64,000 nucleotides of DNA from Papaver somniferum (Eukaryota; Streptophyta; Magnoliopsida; Ranunculales; Papaveraceae). Below the pieces are notes generated by a model. That model was not told where the DNA came from. It was given only the letters and a program-made list of their open reading frames with translations, and did not search any database. Positions 23,631-33,720 of this stretch are shown in pieces (the first letter of the stretch is position 1; each line of letters opens with the position of its first letter). The DNA is taken from assembly GCF_003573695.1 (NCBI RefSeq), contig NC_039365.1:132767466-132831465 (forward strand), written 5' to 3'. A program made the translations under genes and the position numbers.

Positions 23631-25610
23631 CTAGGTTGTGTTTATTTGATCCTTGTCTTCTTCGTCACAAGGGACTAAGATAGAATCATCATTCTTGACC
23701 TTTTGCTTGGTTTTTTTTCTCTTGTTCCATCTCTTGTTTTTCTTCTTTGACTTGTTATGAAGAGTGTCATTATCACAACTTGCATTTGTACAAGAGACAT
23801 TAGACAACATGGTGTATTTCATTAGTCTTTCAAGAAAACTCTTGTAATTATTGCTGCCAACAATTAACAGTTGAGAGTCATTCTTGTGACTAACTTTTGG
23901 TCCTTTCTTGGCTATGAAGGACTTGGGACCCATTTAGAGTTGGGTATCGCAGGAGAAGCTTTCTCCTTCATACCATTAGGACCATTGTCCTTTTGGATAT
24001 TTTTCGAAACAACCTTTCTCCAATTTGGAACATCAGATCTTGTTTTTGTACTTGCAAAGTTAACTCTCGTTCTATATTCGGGTCTTTTATGAGATGACCT
24101 TGTCTAGTGATAGGCAAAATTTGAACTATCATTATAATAATTATTTTACCTAAACTTAGGACAATAACGACCTGAGTTACTTCGGGGAGCAAACTTAGCC
24201 AATCGTTTGATACAAAATAAAATGCATCTTGCATCTTAAGAACTTTACATCCCCATTACAAGTGTCCTTAATTATCACAATAATAACAATGCTTAGTAAC
24301 ATACGAAGTATGAGTTTTAATGTCACCTTTTTGTGGATTCTCTTGCATTGAATCTCGATGAGTTTTCTTTTTCTTCTTATCTTTGTTCAACGTTGTTGCT
24401 AGGGATGGCCATTTTCCCCACCCAAACCCATCCCTGTGGGTACCTGCCCCGTTTGGGTAGGGTTTTACCCGCACAAATGGGGATGGGGTCGGGTATGGGT
24501 AATACCCGAAACCTAAGCTACGGGGATGGGACGGGGATGGGATTCAAGGTCCCCGCCCCGTAGATTTCATATTATAATTTATAATGGTTTAGATTTTTAT
24601 GCAAGAATTTGTACCGAATTTTTATACTTCTACCACTTAGCCGAGCTTTATATTCTTGATCGTTCTTGTATATTCATCACTTTCGCTTCTTTGTTGTGAT
24701 CAGACACATTCTCTAAAAGTTAAAATAGAGAAAATAATGCAGATCATGAAATGGTTAACGTGGACGAAGGTAAAATGAAAAAATAAAAAGTAGAAAAATA
24801 ATAAGTCATTTAAAGATTTTTTTGTTCGCTTTAAGATAAACTTCTCAATTTAAAATTTTAGAATGCATTATTCTTATGCTATTATTTTTGTTTAAATCGT
24901 ATTTCAGTTTTAATTATAAATTTTTTTATGTATTAACTCAGTGTTACGGATAACCCATGGAAAATCGCCCCATATGGTTATTCCACATACCCGCCCGCCC
25001 CAATTTATGTGGGTAACGGGGTGGGTATGTGTATCTTTTTTACGAACGGGACAGTGACTGGGATTGGCATACCCGCCCCATGGCCATCCCTGGTTGTTAT
25101 GGTTGTATATGAAGAGTCTACTTGAACATGATTCTTAGGCTTGACATTTTTAACATCAGTGGAATCCTCTAGTTGCGAAGAATTTGTAGCTTTAACAAAT
25201 TTTATCTCATTGCTATCGTTGGAAGCACTTGATTCCTTATAGTATCCCAATCCTCGTGTACCACCATAAAACTTCATGCTTCTAACAATGAGGATAAATT
25301 GTTTTTGCTATCATTGAACTTTTTCAAGTGAAATTTTCTTCTTCCAACGTCTTGATTTTATCAAGACAACCAGCTAGACCATCCTCAAGGCGTTTTTCTC
25401 GTGAGAGATATTCACCTTTCTTCTCTTCAAAACTCTTTTGTTGATAGTTAATCCTGCATCATATTCAGCAAGTTTGTCTTCCAACAAGTGAACATTTTCA
25501 AGAGCAGCATCACGCTCACTTTTTAACAATGCTGTTTAAAAGAGATTAGCACTTGCTTTTTCTTCAAGACCCTATATTTTTTGAGAAACATATTTACTGA
25601 ACTTTTTGTG
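23631..25610 (-). pseudogene. gag-like ORF of a SIRE-like element, broken and split by a hAT-like insert
   Basis: Read on the minus strand from 25610: a coiled-coil-like part (LLEDKLAEYDAGL), then GGTRGLGYYKESSASNDS and a Lys-rich linker. The hAT-like insert (25092-24400) interrupts this. Next comes a CCHC knuckle at 24288-24247 with Cys/His at the right spacing but two stop codons inside it. A basic C-terminus follows and ends at 23631-23633 (KQKVKNDDSILVPCDEEDK). Frameshifts occur between 24240 and 23930. The coding part runs directly into the 3' untranslated region with no protease, integrase or RT. The related copy at 58690-59480 has the same order. SIRE gag proteins have this coiled-coil plus knuckle plan. 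Confidence 0.65.
24400..25092. mobile_element. Short hAT-like non-autonomous DNA element
   Basis: Terminal inverted repeats TAGGGATGGCCAT and ATGGCCATCCCTG bound a 693-bp insert. The flanks are GTTGTTGC and GTTGTTAT, an 8-bp duplication with 6 of 8 matches, which suits hAT elements. Subterminal regions are rich in GGGGATGGG and GGGTACC/TACCCG motifs, and the core is AT-rich with no transposase. It sits inside the gag-like ORF; removing it rejoins the reading text on either side. Confidence 0.8.
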
Positions 25611-25625
25611 ATTTTGACGAATCCT

Positions 25626-26437
25626 CATACGCAAGCCATGCCAGCACTGTGGCCACGCCACTGGATACCAACGGAAGGTAACCACAATCAACGGCTAACC
25701 TTCCTCTCAAAATGCAAAATCTCGATCGTCGAAGGTCACCACCGAGCTGGCAAGCCTTCCAAGCTCAACTTTCCAAACAATAGCAACATGCTACACAAAA
25801 CACTCGAGACATCAAAACATGTCACAAACTGGGGGATGCTCATCAGGGTATTGGTCTGGCGGTTTACAGCGTGCGGCGTACACTACGCCCGTTACAAGAA
25901 AGTGTCATAAGAGTGAGGCGGTTAGTAAATACAAGAAGTAATGGTGAAACGTTTCCTTCATTATGGAAACATCAATTCCAGGCGTTACCCGTTACCGCTT
26001 TCTTCCATTTACTCAACTGTTTCCACTTCTTACGAGACCCGGTTACGTTTCGTTGCGACTTTTATAAATAGGTCTCACCTATTTCCACCAAAAAACAAGT
26101 TTTGGTCAGGATCATACAACACTCAGAAATCACTTGTTAGCTTTCTAATCTGCTAGCATTCACTTTCTGATACAATTCGTCAAACAACTACTCTTCTGGA
26201 ATCAACTATTCTGGTCTCAACACTCTCTTCGCTTCCCTCCCTAAAACCAACCCTTCTCCTTCACTTTGTGACCGAAGCAAGTCTGGAACGTCCATTTCTT
26301 GGTTTAGGCCGGATTTGTACATAATCTCACGAATCAAAGTACTCCCTTGCAATACATTGTTTAGGGCTTAGACTCGTTTCTCACCCACAACACACGAAAT
26401 TACTGAAATCAGCAGAAACCGTTTTCACCCTCAAACA
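25626..26437 (+). mobile_element. Truncated 5' LTR of the Tat element
   Basis: Matches the last ~810 bp of the 3' LTR (about 35026-35838) and ends at CCCTCAAACA followed by ATTGGCG. The VNTR-bearing 5' part is absent. A TATA box (TATAAATA, 26063-26070) remains, so the core promoter may survive, but the upstream part is gone. Confidence 0.88.
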
Positions 26438-26439
26438 AT

Positions 26440-26457
26440 TGGCGTCCACAGTGGGAG
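26440..26457 (+). promoter_or_regulatory. Primer binding site of the Tat element
   Basis: TGGCGTCCACAGTGGGAG follows the LTR end after two bases. It resembles the TGGCGCC...GTGGG primer sites of plant Tat/Ogre-type elements, with changes at some positions. I cannot assign the tRNA from memory. Confidence 0.65.
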
Positions 26458-26517
26458 GTTAATCTCTCGGTTGCAATACCAATTTCAGATTACACTTTTT
26501 AACTCCAACTCAGGAAG

Positions 26518-26934
26518 ATGGTCGGTTTTAGGACTGAATCTGTGTCCCCAAGTTCCACCCAGGCAAATGGAAATGTTTCCTCTCCCAACACAACATCCAA
26601 CAAAGCGATCGACGGAGAAGTTCCAAGGCTGGACGATTTAGCACGGGTTCAGGAGATCCACACCAGGAATATGGATCTGATAAAAGTGACGATTAATAAC
26701 ATACTCGACTTCCTTATCAGCTTAACATCAGAGTTGAGTGACCCACCTGTCCCGGGAACTCCGGAACTGGGGACTAATGTCCCAGACGATTATTCCCAAG
26801 TCAACAGCTTCACTACCAATCATAAACCAGTAGGACGGGAAGCGGCCTCATTGGTGGAAAGTTTATGTGAACTCCTACATCTTTCAAAGGATCAACGGAT
26901 GGAGACGTTCATTGCCATCAATGTAATTGCGTAA
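26518..26934 (+). pseudogene. gag remnant (N-terminal part only)
   Basis: An open frame of 138 codons starts at an ATG 61 bp after the primer site (MVGFRTESVSPSSTQANG). It has no match I recognise beyond the Ser/Pro-rich N-terminus usual for gag. Tat gag proteins are several hundred residues and end in a CCHC knuckle; no knuckle is present. It stops at 26932-26934, only ~60 bp before the protease region, so the capsid and nucleocapsid coding part has been deleted. Such a copy would need gag from elsewhere. Confidence 0.65.
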
Positions 26935-27720
26935 AACGCATCCCTGGTTCCCTCGCGTTTGGAAACGTCAAGAATGTCGGAGATGTCCATCAACAATGTC
27001 ACGTTTACTGACGACAACATGATGGCAGAAGAAGGACACAACCGGGCCCTACACGTCACAGCCCGTATCAAGGATGTGGAATTCAAAAGGGCCCTCATCG
27101 ACACAGGAGCGTCCTCCAATGTCGTTACCCTCAAGACGCTCAGAACAACCAGGGTGCGTCCAAGCGAAGTCGTGCGACAACCTATTACGATGACCGATTT
27201 CGAAGGCAACCAAACCAGCACGTATGGATACATTAACCTGAATTTATCAGTAAGACCGGTCCAGTCAAAGGTAAGGTTCGAAGTAATGGAAAAGGAGCCG
27301 GATTACCATATGATACTGGGAAGACCATGGATCCACGACAATAGAATCATTCCTTCGTCATATCACTAGTTCCTGAAAACCATGCTAAACGGAGAAGTCA
27401 TCCGCATCTCTGCATCGTTATCTCCCTATGCGCCGATCTGTGGCATGGAGATGTTTGAGCCGAGGAAGAGCCAGCGGGGCGCAGCCAACGAAACTCACCA
27501 CACTCCACTGCCAAAGTGGGCGTCAATTGAAGAAAGCGATGAACTTGCATCGTTTCACAGAGAAACCCGGTCTCACACCACCTCTTCGGAAGGGAAGTTC
27601 GTCAGTCTCCAGCCGCCAAACCAGAGTTTGGCTCGCTCCCGTACCAAGCGAGAACGTGCTTTTATCATGAGTCATGATGAAAAAGGAAAACTATATATCA
27701 GCGCCGTTGTTAGCAATTAA
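26935..27720 (+). pseudogene. Retropepsin-type aspartic protease region of Tat pol
   Basis: The protease cuts the gag-pol polyprotein. The frame reads FTDDNMMAEEGHNRALHV, then the catalytic motif ALIDTGASSNVV (near 27094-27130), and MILGRPWIHDN near 27313. The last is the conserved ILGR flap-following motif. A TAG at 27367, where the family usually has Gln, is the only stop before 27718. The rest of the frame (LNGEVIRISA, then a less conserved linker) leads toward RT. About 110 bp later the RT frame begins in a different register. Confidence 0.85.
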
Positions 27721-27833
27721 CAGGGGAGACTACCACAGAGTCTCTCCGCCCAGCAGAATGCAAACACAGTAATGAGCCGTAAGAGGAAGTACAGGATGCA
27801 CCACGACAGCTACAGGATGGAACCAACTCCACC

Positions 27834-30641
27834 ATGGACGAGCTTGAGGTTGTCAATATCGGGAGTGAGGAATCTCCGCGACCCGTCTCAATCGGCTCGA
27901 CTCTATGCGCAGACGAACGCGCGAAGCTGGTAGACCTTCTCAAATAATATTAAGACATATTCGCATGGACATACGAGGAAATGACTGGCTTGTACAAGAA
28001 GCTGGTCACTCACCATCTACAAATAATACACGGATCCAAGCCGGTGAAACAAACCCCGAGACAGTTCAGGAACGATGTGGAAGAACAAATCAAGATGGAG
28101 ATTCAAAAGCTACTGGCTGCTGGTTTCATCAAACCCATTCACCATCCTACTTGGTTGGCCAACGTAGTTCCGGCAAAAAAGAAGAACGGCCAAATCAGGT
28201 GTTGTGTCGATTTTAGGGATCTGAACAAATGTTTATCTAAAGATGATTTTCCACTTCCTAACATTGACATGCTGGTGGACGCCACCAGCGGACACGTTGT
28301 GTTCTCTTTCATGGATGGGTACAACGGTTACAATTAAATAAATATGAACGAACACGACGCAAGTAAAACGGCTTTTCGAACTCCCCTCGGAAACTTTTAC
28401 TATATTGTGATGCCCTTCGGTTTGAAAAATGCTGGCGCCACCTACCAACGCGCCATGACTACCATATTTCACGACATGATGCACAAGCAAGTCGAAGATT
28501 ACGTAGATGACATAGTGGTTAAATCAAAAACTCTGGCGGCCCATGCGGAGATTCTGCGGCAGGTGTTTGAAAGGTGTCGCGAGTACAAACTGAAGATGAA
28601 TCCATTGAAGTGTGTTTTTGGTGTCTCTTCAGGTAAGTTTCTAGGTTTCCAGGTAACCGCCGAGGGAATTAAAGTCGACCCGGTCAAAACCCAAGCCATC
28701 CTCACAATTCCACCACCGCGAACTGTGAAAGAACTCCAGAGTTTCATGGGTAAAATAAACTACATTCGCCGCTTTATACCGGGATTGGATCAACTTGTGG
28801 GTGCGTTTACCCCCTTATTGAAGAAAGGAGCGAACTTTGTCTGTATCACGCTACAACAGGAGGCGTTTCAGAAGATTCAGCAAATCTTGTCTTCCCCAGC
28901 CATCATGAAGTCTCCCATACAAGGAGTACCATTGTGCCTCTACACTGCTTTTAGTAACACTGTCGTCGGAGCTCTCCTCGCCCAAGAAGATGATGAAGGG
29001 ATTGAAAATCCCATATACTACTTCAGTCGAACTTTAAGAGATGCCGAACTCAGATATACCAAAGAAGAAAAGACGTGCTTGGCCCTGATTCACTCCATCC
29101 AGAAATTCAGACATTAACTGTTTTCTAACAAAGTGGTGCTGATATCTAAGTCCGATCCTGTGAAGTTCCTTCTCTCAAAACCGGCCCTGATAGGAAGGCC
29201 AGCCAAATGGCTCCTCCAAATGTCAGAATTTGACATAATGTGCGCTTCCCCGAGAGATATCAAAGGGCAAGCAGTTGCGGATTTGCTAGCAGCGTTCCCG
29301 AGAGATAATACCACGACGCTACCCGAGGACCTCCCTGGAGATTTTCCGGAAATCTCTTTCATCAAAGAAGAAACGTGGATACTATTTTTCGATGGATCCG
29401 CCACCCCTAACAACGGTACCTGAGGAGCAGGTGTGGTTCTAGTATCCCCGGCCGGTGAAGTATCCTCGCACTCCTTCAAGCTATACTTCCCTTGCACCAA
29501 CAATTCAGCTGAATATGAAGCCTTTCTCATCGGACTGTCATTAGCTAAACAAGCTGGAGCCACACGTCTGGAAATAAGAGGGGATTCTAAATTACTCGTC
29601 AACCAGGTGAATGGAGTATACGCACTGAAGGAAGTAACATTGGCCCCGTATAGAGTCGAGGCACAAAAGATACTAAATTACTTCCCCGACGCGACCATAA
29701 CGGATGTTTGCCGCAGCAGCAACAAACATGCTGATTGTATAGCCACACTAGCATCAAAACTGTAATTCGCATATCTTGAGGAAACCCTGACAGTGAAGAG
29801 ATGAACCATGGCTTCAACATGGCTTTCGCAACCCGAGGAGGCTGAAGTCGGCGACTGGAGAACACCGGTTATCCAAGAGCTTAACAACTCGCTTTCCCAG
29901 GGAAAGGTCAGTCTCAAAACTTTACAAAATTTCTTCATGCTCCGAGAAGTGATGTACCATCGGAACCCAGAAGGTTCTTTGTCTAGATTCCTCGGAGAGG
30001 AAGATGCGCAACAGCAACTCAACCGCGTCCATGGTGAATTTTGCGGGCTAACACTAATGGTAACACTCTATCGCCATTTGCAACGCCTTGGCTACTACTG
30101 GCCAGAAATGGAGGCTCAATCTCGTTTGCTTCAAAGAACCTGTTCCAATTGTCAAGCACCGCTGCATCAATTGGAAGTCTTCATTATTGGCCACGCCGGG
30201 TACTGGCAGAAGCCATACATCAGTTACCTTCGCGACGACGTACTCCCCACCAACAAGAAGGACGCATCCAAGGTAAAACAAAGGTCCAAGAGATTCATAT
30301 TCCATGAAGGAATCTTATATCGTAAAATCTTTGGAGGAAGTTTGTTATGGTGTTTGAACGAGGCAGAAATCCCGATCATGCTGAAAGAAATGCACGAAGG
30401 CGAACACCAAGGAAAACGGAAGTTATTTCTTCAGATACACGAGAAATACTATTGGCCAACCATGGAGGATGATGCAGCTGTTTTTGTTCAGAGATGCCAA
30501 AAATATCAAATCCACGGAAACCTTATCCATGTACCGTCGACTCTTCTGCACTCAATAAGCAGTCTGTGGCCCTTTTATAGCTGGGGACTCGACATCATTG
30601 GAAGATCAACCCGCCGTCTTAAAAATAACACGAGTACATAA
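27834..30641 (+). pseudogene. Tat pol: RT, RNase H, second (archaeal-type) RNase H, two HHCC modules
   Basis: One reading frame is kept for 2.8 kb, broken only by stops at 27945, 27951, 28335, 29115, 29421, 29763 and about 29802. RT shows VPAKKKNGQIRCCVDFRDLN (near 28167), TPLGNFYYIVMPFGLKNAGA and the catalytic YVDDIVVKS (28500-28526). RNase H follows (PIYYFSRTLRDAE, KTCLALIHSIQKFRH). A second RNase H begins ILFFDGSATPNNG (29385) with NNSAEYEAFLIGL and GDSKLLVNQV, the Tat-lineage hallmark. Two zinc-binding-like modules then occur in series: VHGEFCG...GYYWP...CSNCQ (30028-30158) and MHEGEHQ...YYWP...CQKYQ (30390-30510). The second has lost one Cys. Confidence 0.92.
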
Positions 30642-31439
30642 TAACGACGATCGAGTATTTCACCAAATGGGTCGAAGCCATACCTTTACGAGAAACTACT
30701 GGAGCCACAATCGCGGCGTTCATCAAGGAGTACATCATCTGCCGATTTGGCGTGCCTAAACATATCAACACCGACAACGACACTCCTTTATCCAACAAGC
30801 AAGTACAGGAATTACTTGAAGAATATGGAATTAAGCAAGTTTTCTCCACCGTGTACTATCCCCAAGGTAACGGACAGTATGAAATCACTAACAAAACTTT
30901 GATCTGAATCCTCAGTCGGACGGTACACGATAATCCTCGGACATGGCACGAACAATTGCCAATGGCACTTTGGCGTATCGGACATCACCAAGAAGTTCCA
31001 ATGGCGCCTCTCCCTACTCCCTTGTCTACGACGTAGACGCCATCCTCCCAGCAGAAGTTAAAATCCCATCAGCTAGGATTTCCGAAGCAAGCGGAGTTCG
31101 ATGGAATGTAAATGAAGCATTAAGCGCCAGGGTAGCAGAGTTGGACACTGTGGATTCCAGAAGATCCAGAGCAGAAGAACACACGCAAGCGTACAAAAAT
31201 AGGGTTTCCAGAGAATATAACAAAGCCGTGAAGCCTCGGGTTTTTCAAGTGGGAGATTTGGTACTGAAGACTTCCAAACATATCCAGCAAGACGCGTCCG
31301 CACCAAAATTCTCCCCAAAATGGGAAGGGACTTATATAGTCATGAAAGCGTACAACAACGGGTACTACAAGGTCATTATAGAAGATCAGAGGAAAAATGG
31401 AAAGCGGTCATCAAAGGAAAGTGGCTCAAGGCATAATAC
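30635..31439 (+). pseudogene. Tat integrase core and C-terminal region
   Basis: A shift of frame at 30635 gives the integrase core: IEYFTKWVEAIPL, where the family normally has Asp in place of the Glu at the first catalytic site; then NTDNDTPLSN with the second Asp; and YYPQGNGQYEITNKT with the catalytic Glu (near 30855-30895). A TGA at 30905 and a frameshift near 30973 follow. The C-terminal part reads LAYRTSPRSSNGASPYSLVY and VFQVGDLVLK, standard for the end of gypsy integrase. Another shift near 31395 restores GKWLKA and a stop at about 31437. A poly(A) signal AATAAA lies at 31556-31561. Confidence 0.85.
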
Positions 31440-31555
31440 GCCTGACCGTAACCTCACACCTCGCCATATCATAGCACGGCTAGCCAGGCATCTTTCCGCT
31501 TCCTTTCACATCTCAGTTATCAAGTTTCTTTTCTTTTGTTTAATTGAAGCAAATC

Positions 31556-31561
31556 AATAAA
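31556..31561 (+). terminator. Poly(A) signal after pol (sense strand)
   Basis: AATAAA follows the end of integrase by about 115 bp. It sits between the convergent ends of pol and the antisense gene, so it may end a sense transcript before the antisense unit. Confidence 0.35.
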
Positions 31562-31685
31562 ATTCTCTTATTTCTTCACAAAAAAAACGATACCAAAAAG
31601 GAAAAAGAAAAATACACACTCGAGACCCAGAAAGAAACCAAACGTCTCGCAATTACATAACTCATAAAATCCCATCCAACAGATT

Positions 31686-32510
31686 TTAGTTCCTCGAAAG
31701 CATCATCCTCAACCGGTTTTGATACCTTTCGGTCCTGCTCTTCAAGTCCTGAATTGACTCTTCCACCTTATGTGACTCCATGGCCAGAGCCTTCTCCTCT
31801 TCTAAAATAGCCTTTGCAGCAGGAACAACATCAGCGAGAATACCGGCTCTTTCGACCTTCACGATGTCAAGACGATGCCGCGACCAACTCACGTTGAACT
31901 TAAGGGATTCACAGGTAGACACCATGTTCTCCCACTTTTAAATAGTTGGTTCCACGACGGCATGGATGGGTATACTTTCCATTTCAGCGACCATAGGCAA
32001 GAGACAATTCACTGTGGAAACCAAGGCAGACGAGCAATGTTGCACCACACTCCTAGTAGCGATGTGGCCGTATCTTTTCCATATCTTCGTGTAAAGAGTC
32101 ACGATTTCCTTCCGTACCAGAAACCCACCAACGTTCCGGTAGTTAGAAGATAAACACTTCATGCGTATTTCGAACGACAAACCTGCATTGGGATACTCAT
32201 GACAAGAAATTCCTAAATCGGCGTTTTCCAGATCTCCAGCGGTTGGCAGGATCGGACTCGAAGGAAGGGGGGCAACTAGGTCATCCTCATCAACGATAGT
32301 CACGCATGCTCCAACAGGAGATCTCTGCACAGAAGAAAATATTTGCCACTCGTCAGCAAACAATGAAACATCTATTGATCAACGAAAGCATACCGGTATA
32401 ACCTTCTTGACTCGGATGAACCGGGTAGGAGAATTGTTACGAGAGTCAGGCCTCACGCGCTTGACTGAAGAATATAGATAGCTCGAGAATGATCCTCTTC
32501 TGATTGACAT
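31686..32510 (-). pseudogene. Antisense spliced gene of the Tat element (two exons, one stop)
   Basis: On the minus strand an ATG at 32510 opens 39 codons (MSIRRGSFSSYLYSSVKRVR...) to 32394. A canonical intron (GTATGC...TTCTGTGCAG) covers 32393-32325, 69 nt. Exon 2 starts at 32324 and stays in register for 128 codons to a TAA at 31938-31940. It then remains open in the same frame for 83 further codons to 31686. The protein has GLSFEIRMKCLSSNYRNVG, YTKIWKRYGHIAT and SLKFNVSWSRHRL, then a heptad-like C-terminus (EEKALAMESHKVEESIQDLK). Antisense ORFs after pol are known in Tat elements. The motif pattern recalls proteins annotated phospholipase-like/PEARLI4, from memory. It converges on pol and has its own TATA box. 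Confidence 0.75.
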
Positions 32511-32819
32511 AATAAATAAATATGGACTCGATAAGAAGAAACCTTTACACTAAAAAGAGGGAGATGATACAATTTCACCGGCATATATACTACGGAAACC
32601 CTAAAGAGAAACGGATGATGAGCGGACAAAATGGGCCTACATTACATTCGAAGACTCAGCCTCAGTGAAATCTCCATAAAAACACTAATCATGGGTAAAG
32701 AAAAATGGAGATACGTACTAGGAACATGCTTGCCAGCGTTATTGCTACCACTCCACCGCCAGCACCGAGACTCGGGAGCAAAACCAGCGATATGACATGA
32801 ATAGGAAGGATCACGTCCC

Positions 32820-32827
32820 CTTTTATA
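32820..32827 (-). promoter_or_regulatory. TATA box for the antisense gene
   Basis: The minus strand reads GCGGATATAAAAGGGG here, a strong plant TATA box about 310 bp upstream of the antisense ATG at 32510. It lies inside the element, between the antisense gene and the 3' LTR, so the antisense unit need not depend on the LTR promoter. Confidence 0.55.
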
Positions 32828-33161
32828 TCCGCAGCGCTTTTGGAATTTGAATAAGGAAGGGATTTCCTACTTGAAGCCACGCATGGAAAGAGGCAACCAG
32901 GCTCGCAGTAGCAGGATGCACGGTGCCAACAGTCCACACCACGCCATGCCAAGCCAACAGTCCGCGCCACTCCAAATCCGAGCCGATCCAACGCTAACGA
33001 CTCCATTCCAAGCCACCAACACAAGAATCACGAATTCTCCTTAACTTTCGAAAAGGTTAGACGGATCTTCCTGACCATCTTTTCATGACTTTCCATTTCG
33101 ATTTTGTCCTTGTCTGTCACCATCTTATGCTTACCTCGCAACAATACCCATGTTCCGAGCT

Positions 33162-33172
33162 AAGCAGGGGAC
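33162..33172 (+). promoter_or_regulatory. Polypurine tract of the Tat element
   Basis: AAGCAGGGGAC stands five bases before the 3' LTR start (TGTTGATGG at 33177). Its composition and place fit the plus-strand primer of a gypsy element. Confidence 0.7.
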
Positions 33173-33454
33173 TTAATGTTGATGGTGGTTTTTATATTAG
33201 GGTTAAAATCGTAAAACCTTAGTCAGACAGTGACGTCACACTTGAGTAATTATGTCTCCACTAGCACATTTATTGGACCATTCAACATGTCTGCGTAAAA
33301 TTACCGGGGTACCTTTTTTATATGTCATGATCCACGACAGAGCCCTCGGTACTGACTGGCATCATCTATGCACATGCCAGCCGTGCATGCTAGCAAAACG
33401 TTCCAATCACGCGTGCCACATATTTTAAACTAGGGTTTCGACACGCTAAACCTT

Positions 33455-33720
33455 AATAGCCATATCTCCACGCCAAAGGCATGCCAACCATGCCAGCCGC
33501 ACCACCGTGCCAATGGCATGCCATGCCAGCCACATCTCCCCGCCAAAGGCATGCCAACCATGCCAGCCACACCACCGTGCCAATGGCATGCCATGCCGGC
33601 CACATCTCCGCGCCAAAGGCATGCCAACCATGACAGCCACATCTCCGCGGCAAAGGCATCCCAACCATGCCAGCCGCACCATAGTGCCAATGGCCTGCCA
33701 TGTCAGCCACACCTCCGCAC
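33455..33720. repeat. 70-bp minisatellite block of the 3' LTR
   Basis: About four units carrying AAAGGCATGCCAACCATGCC, the reverse complement of the array at 21051-21556. Fewer copies here than there, so the array length varies between LTRs of one family. Confidence 0.85.
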
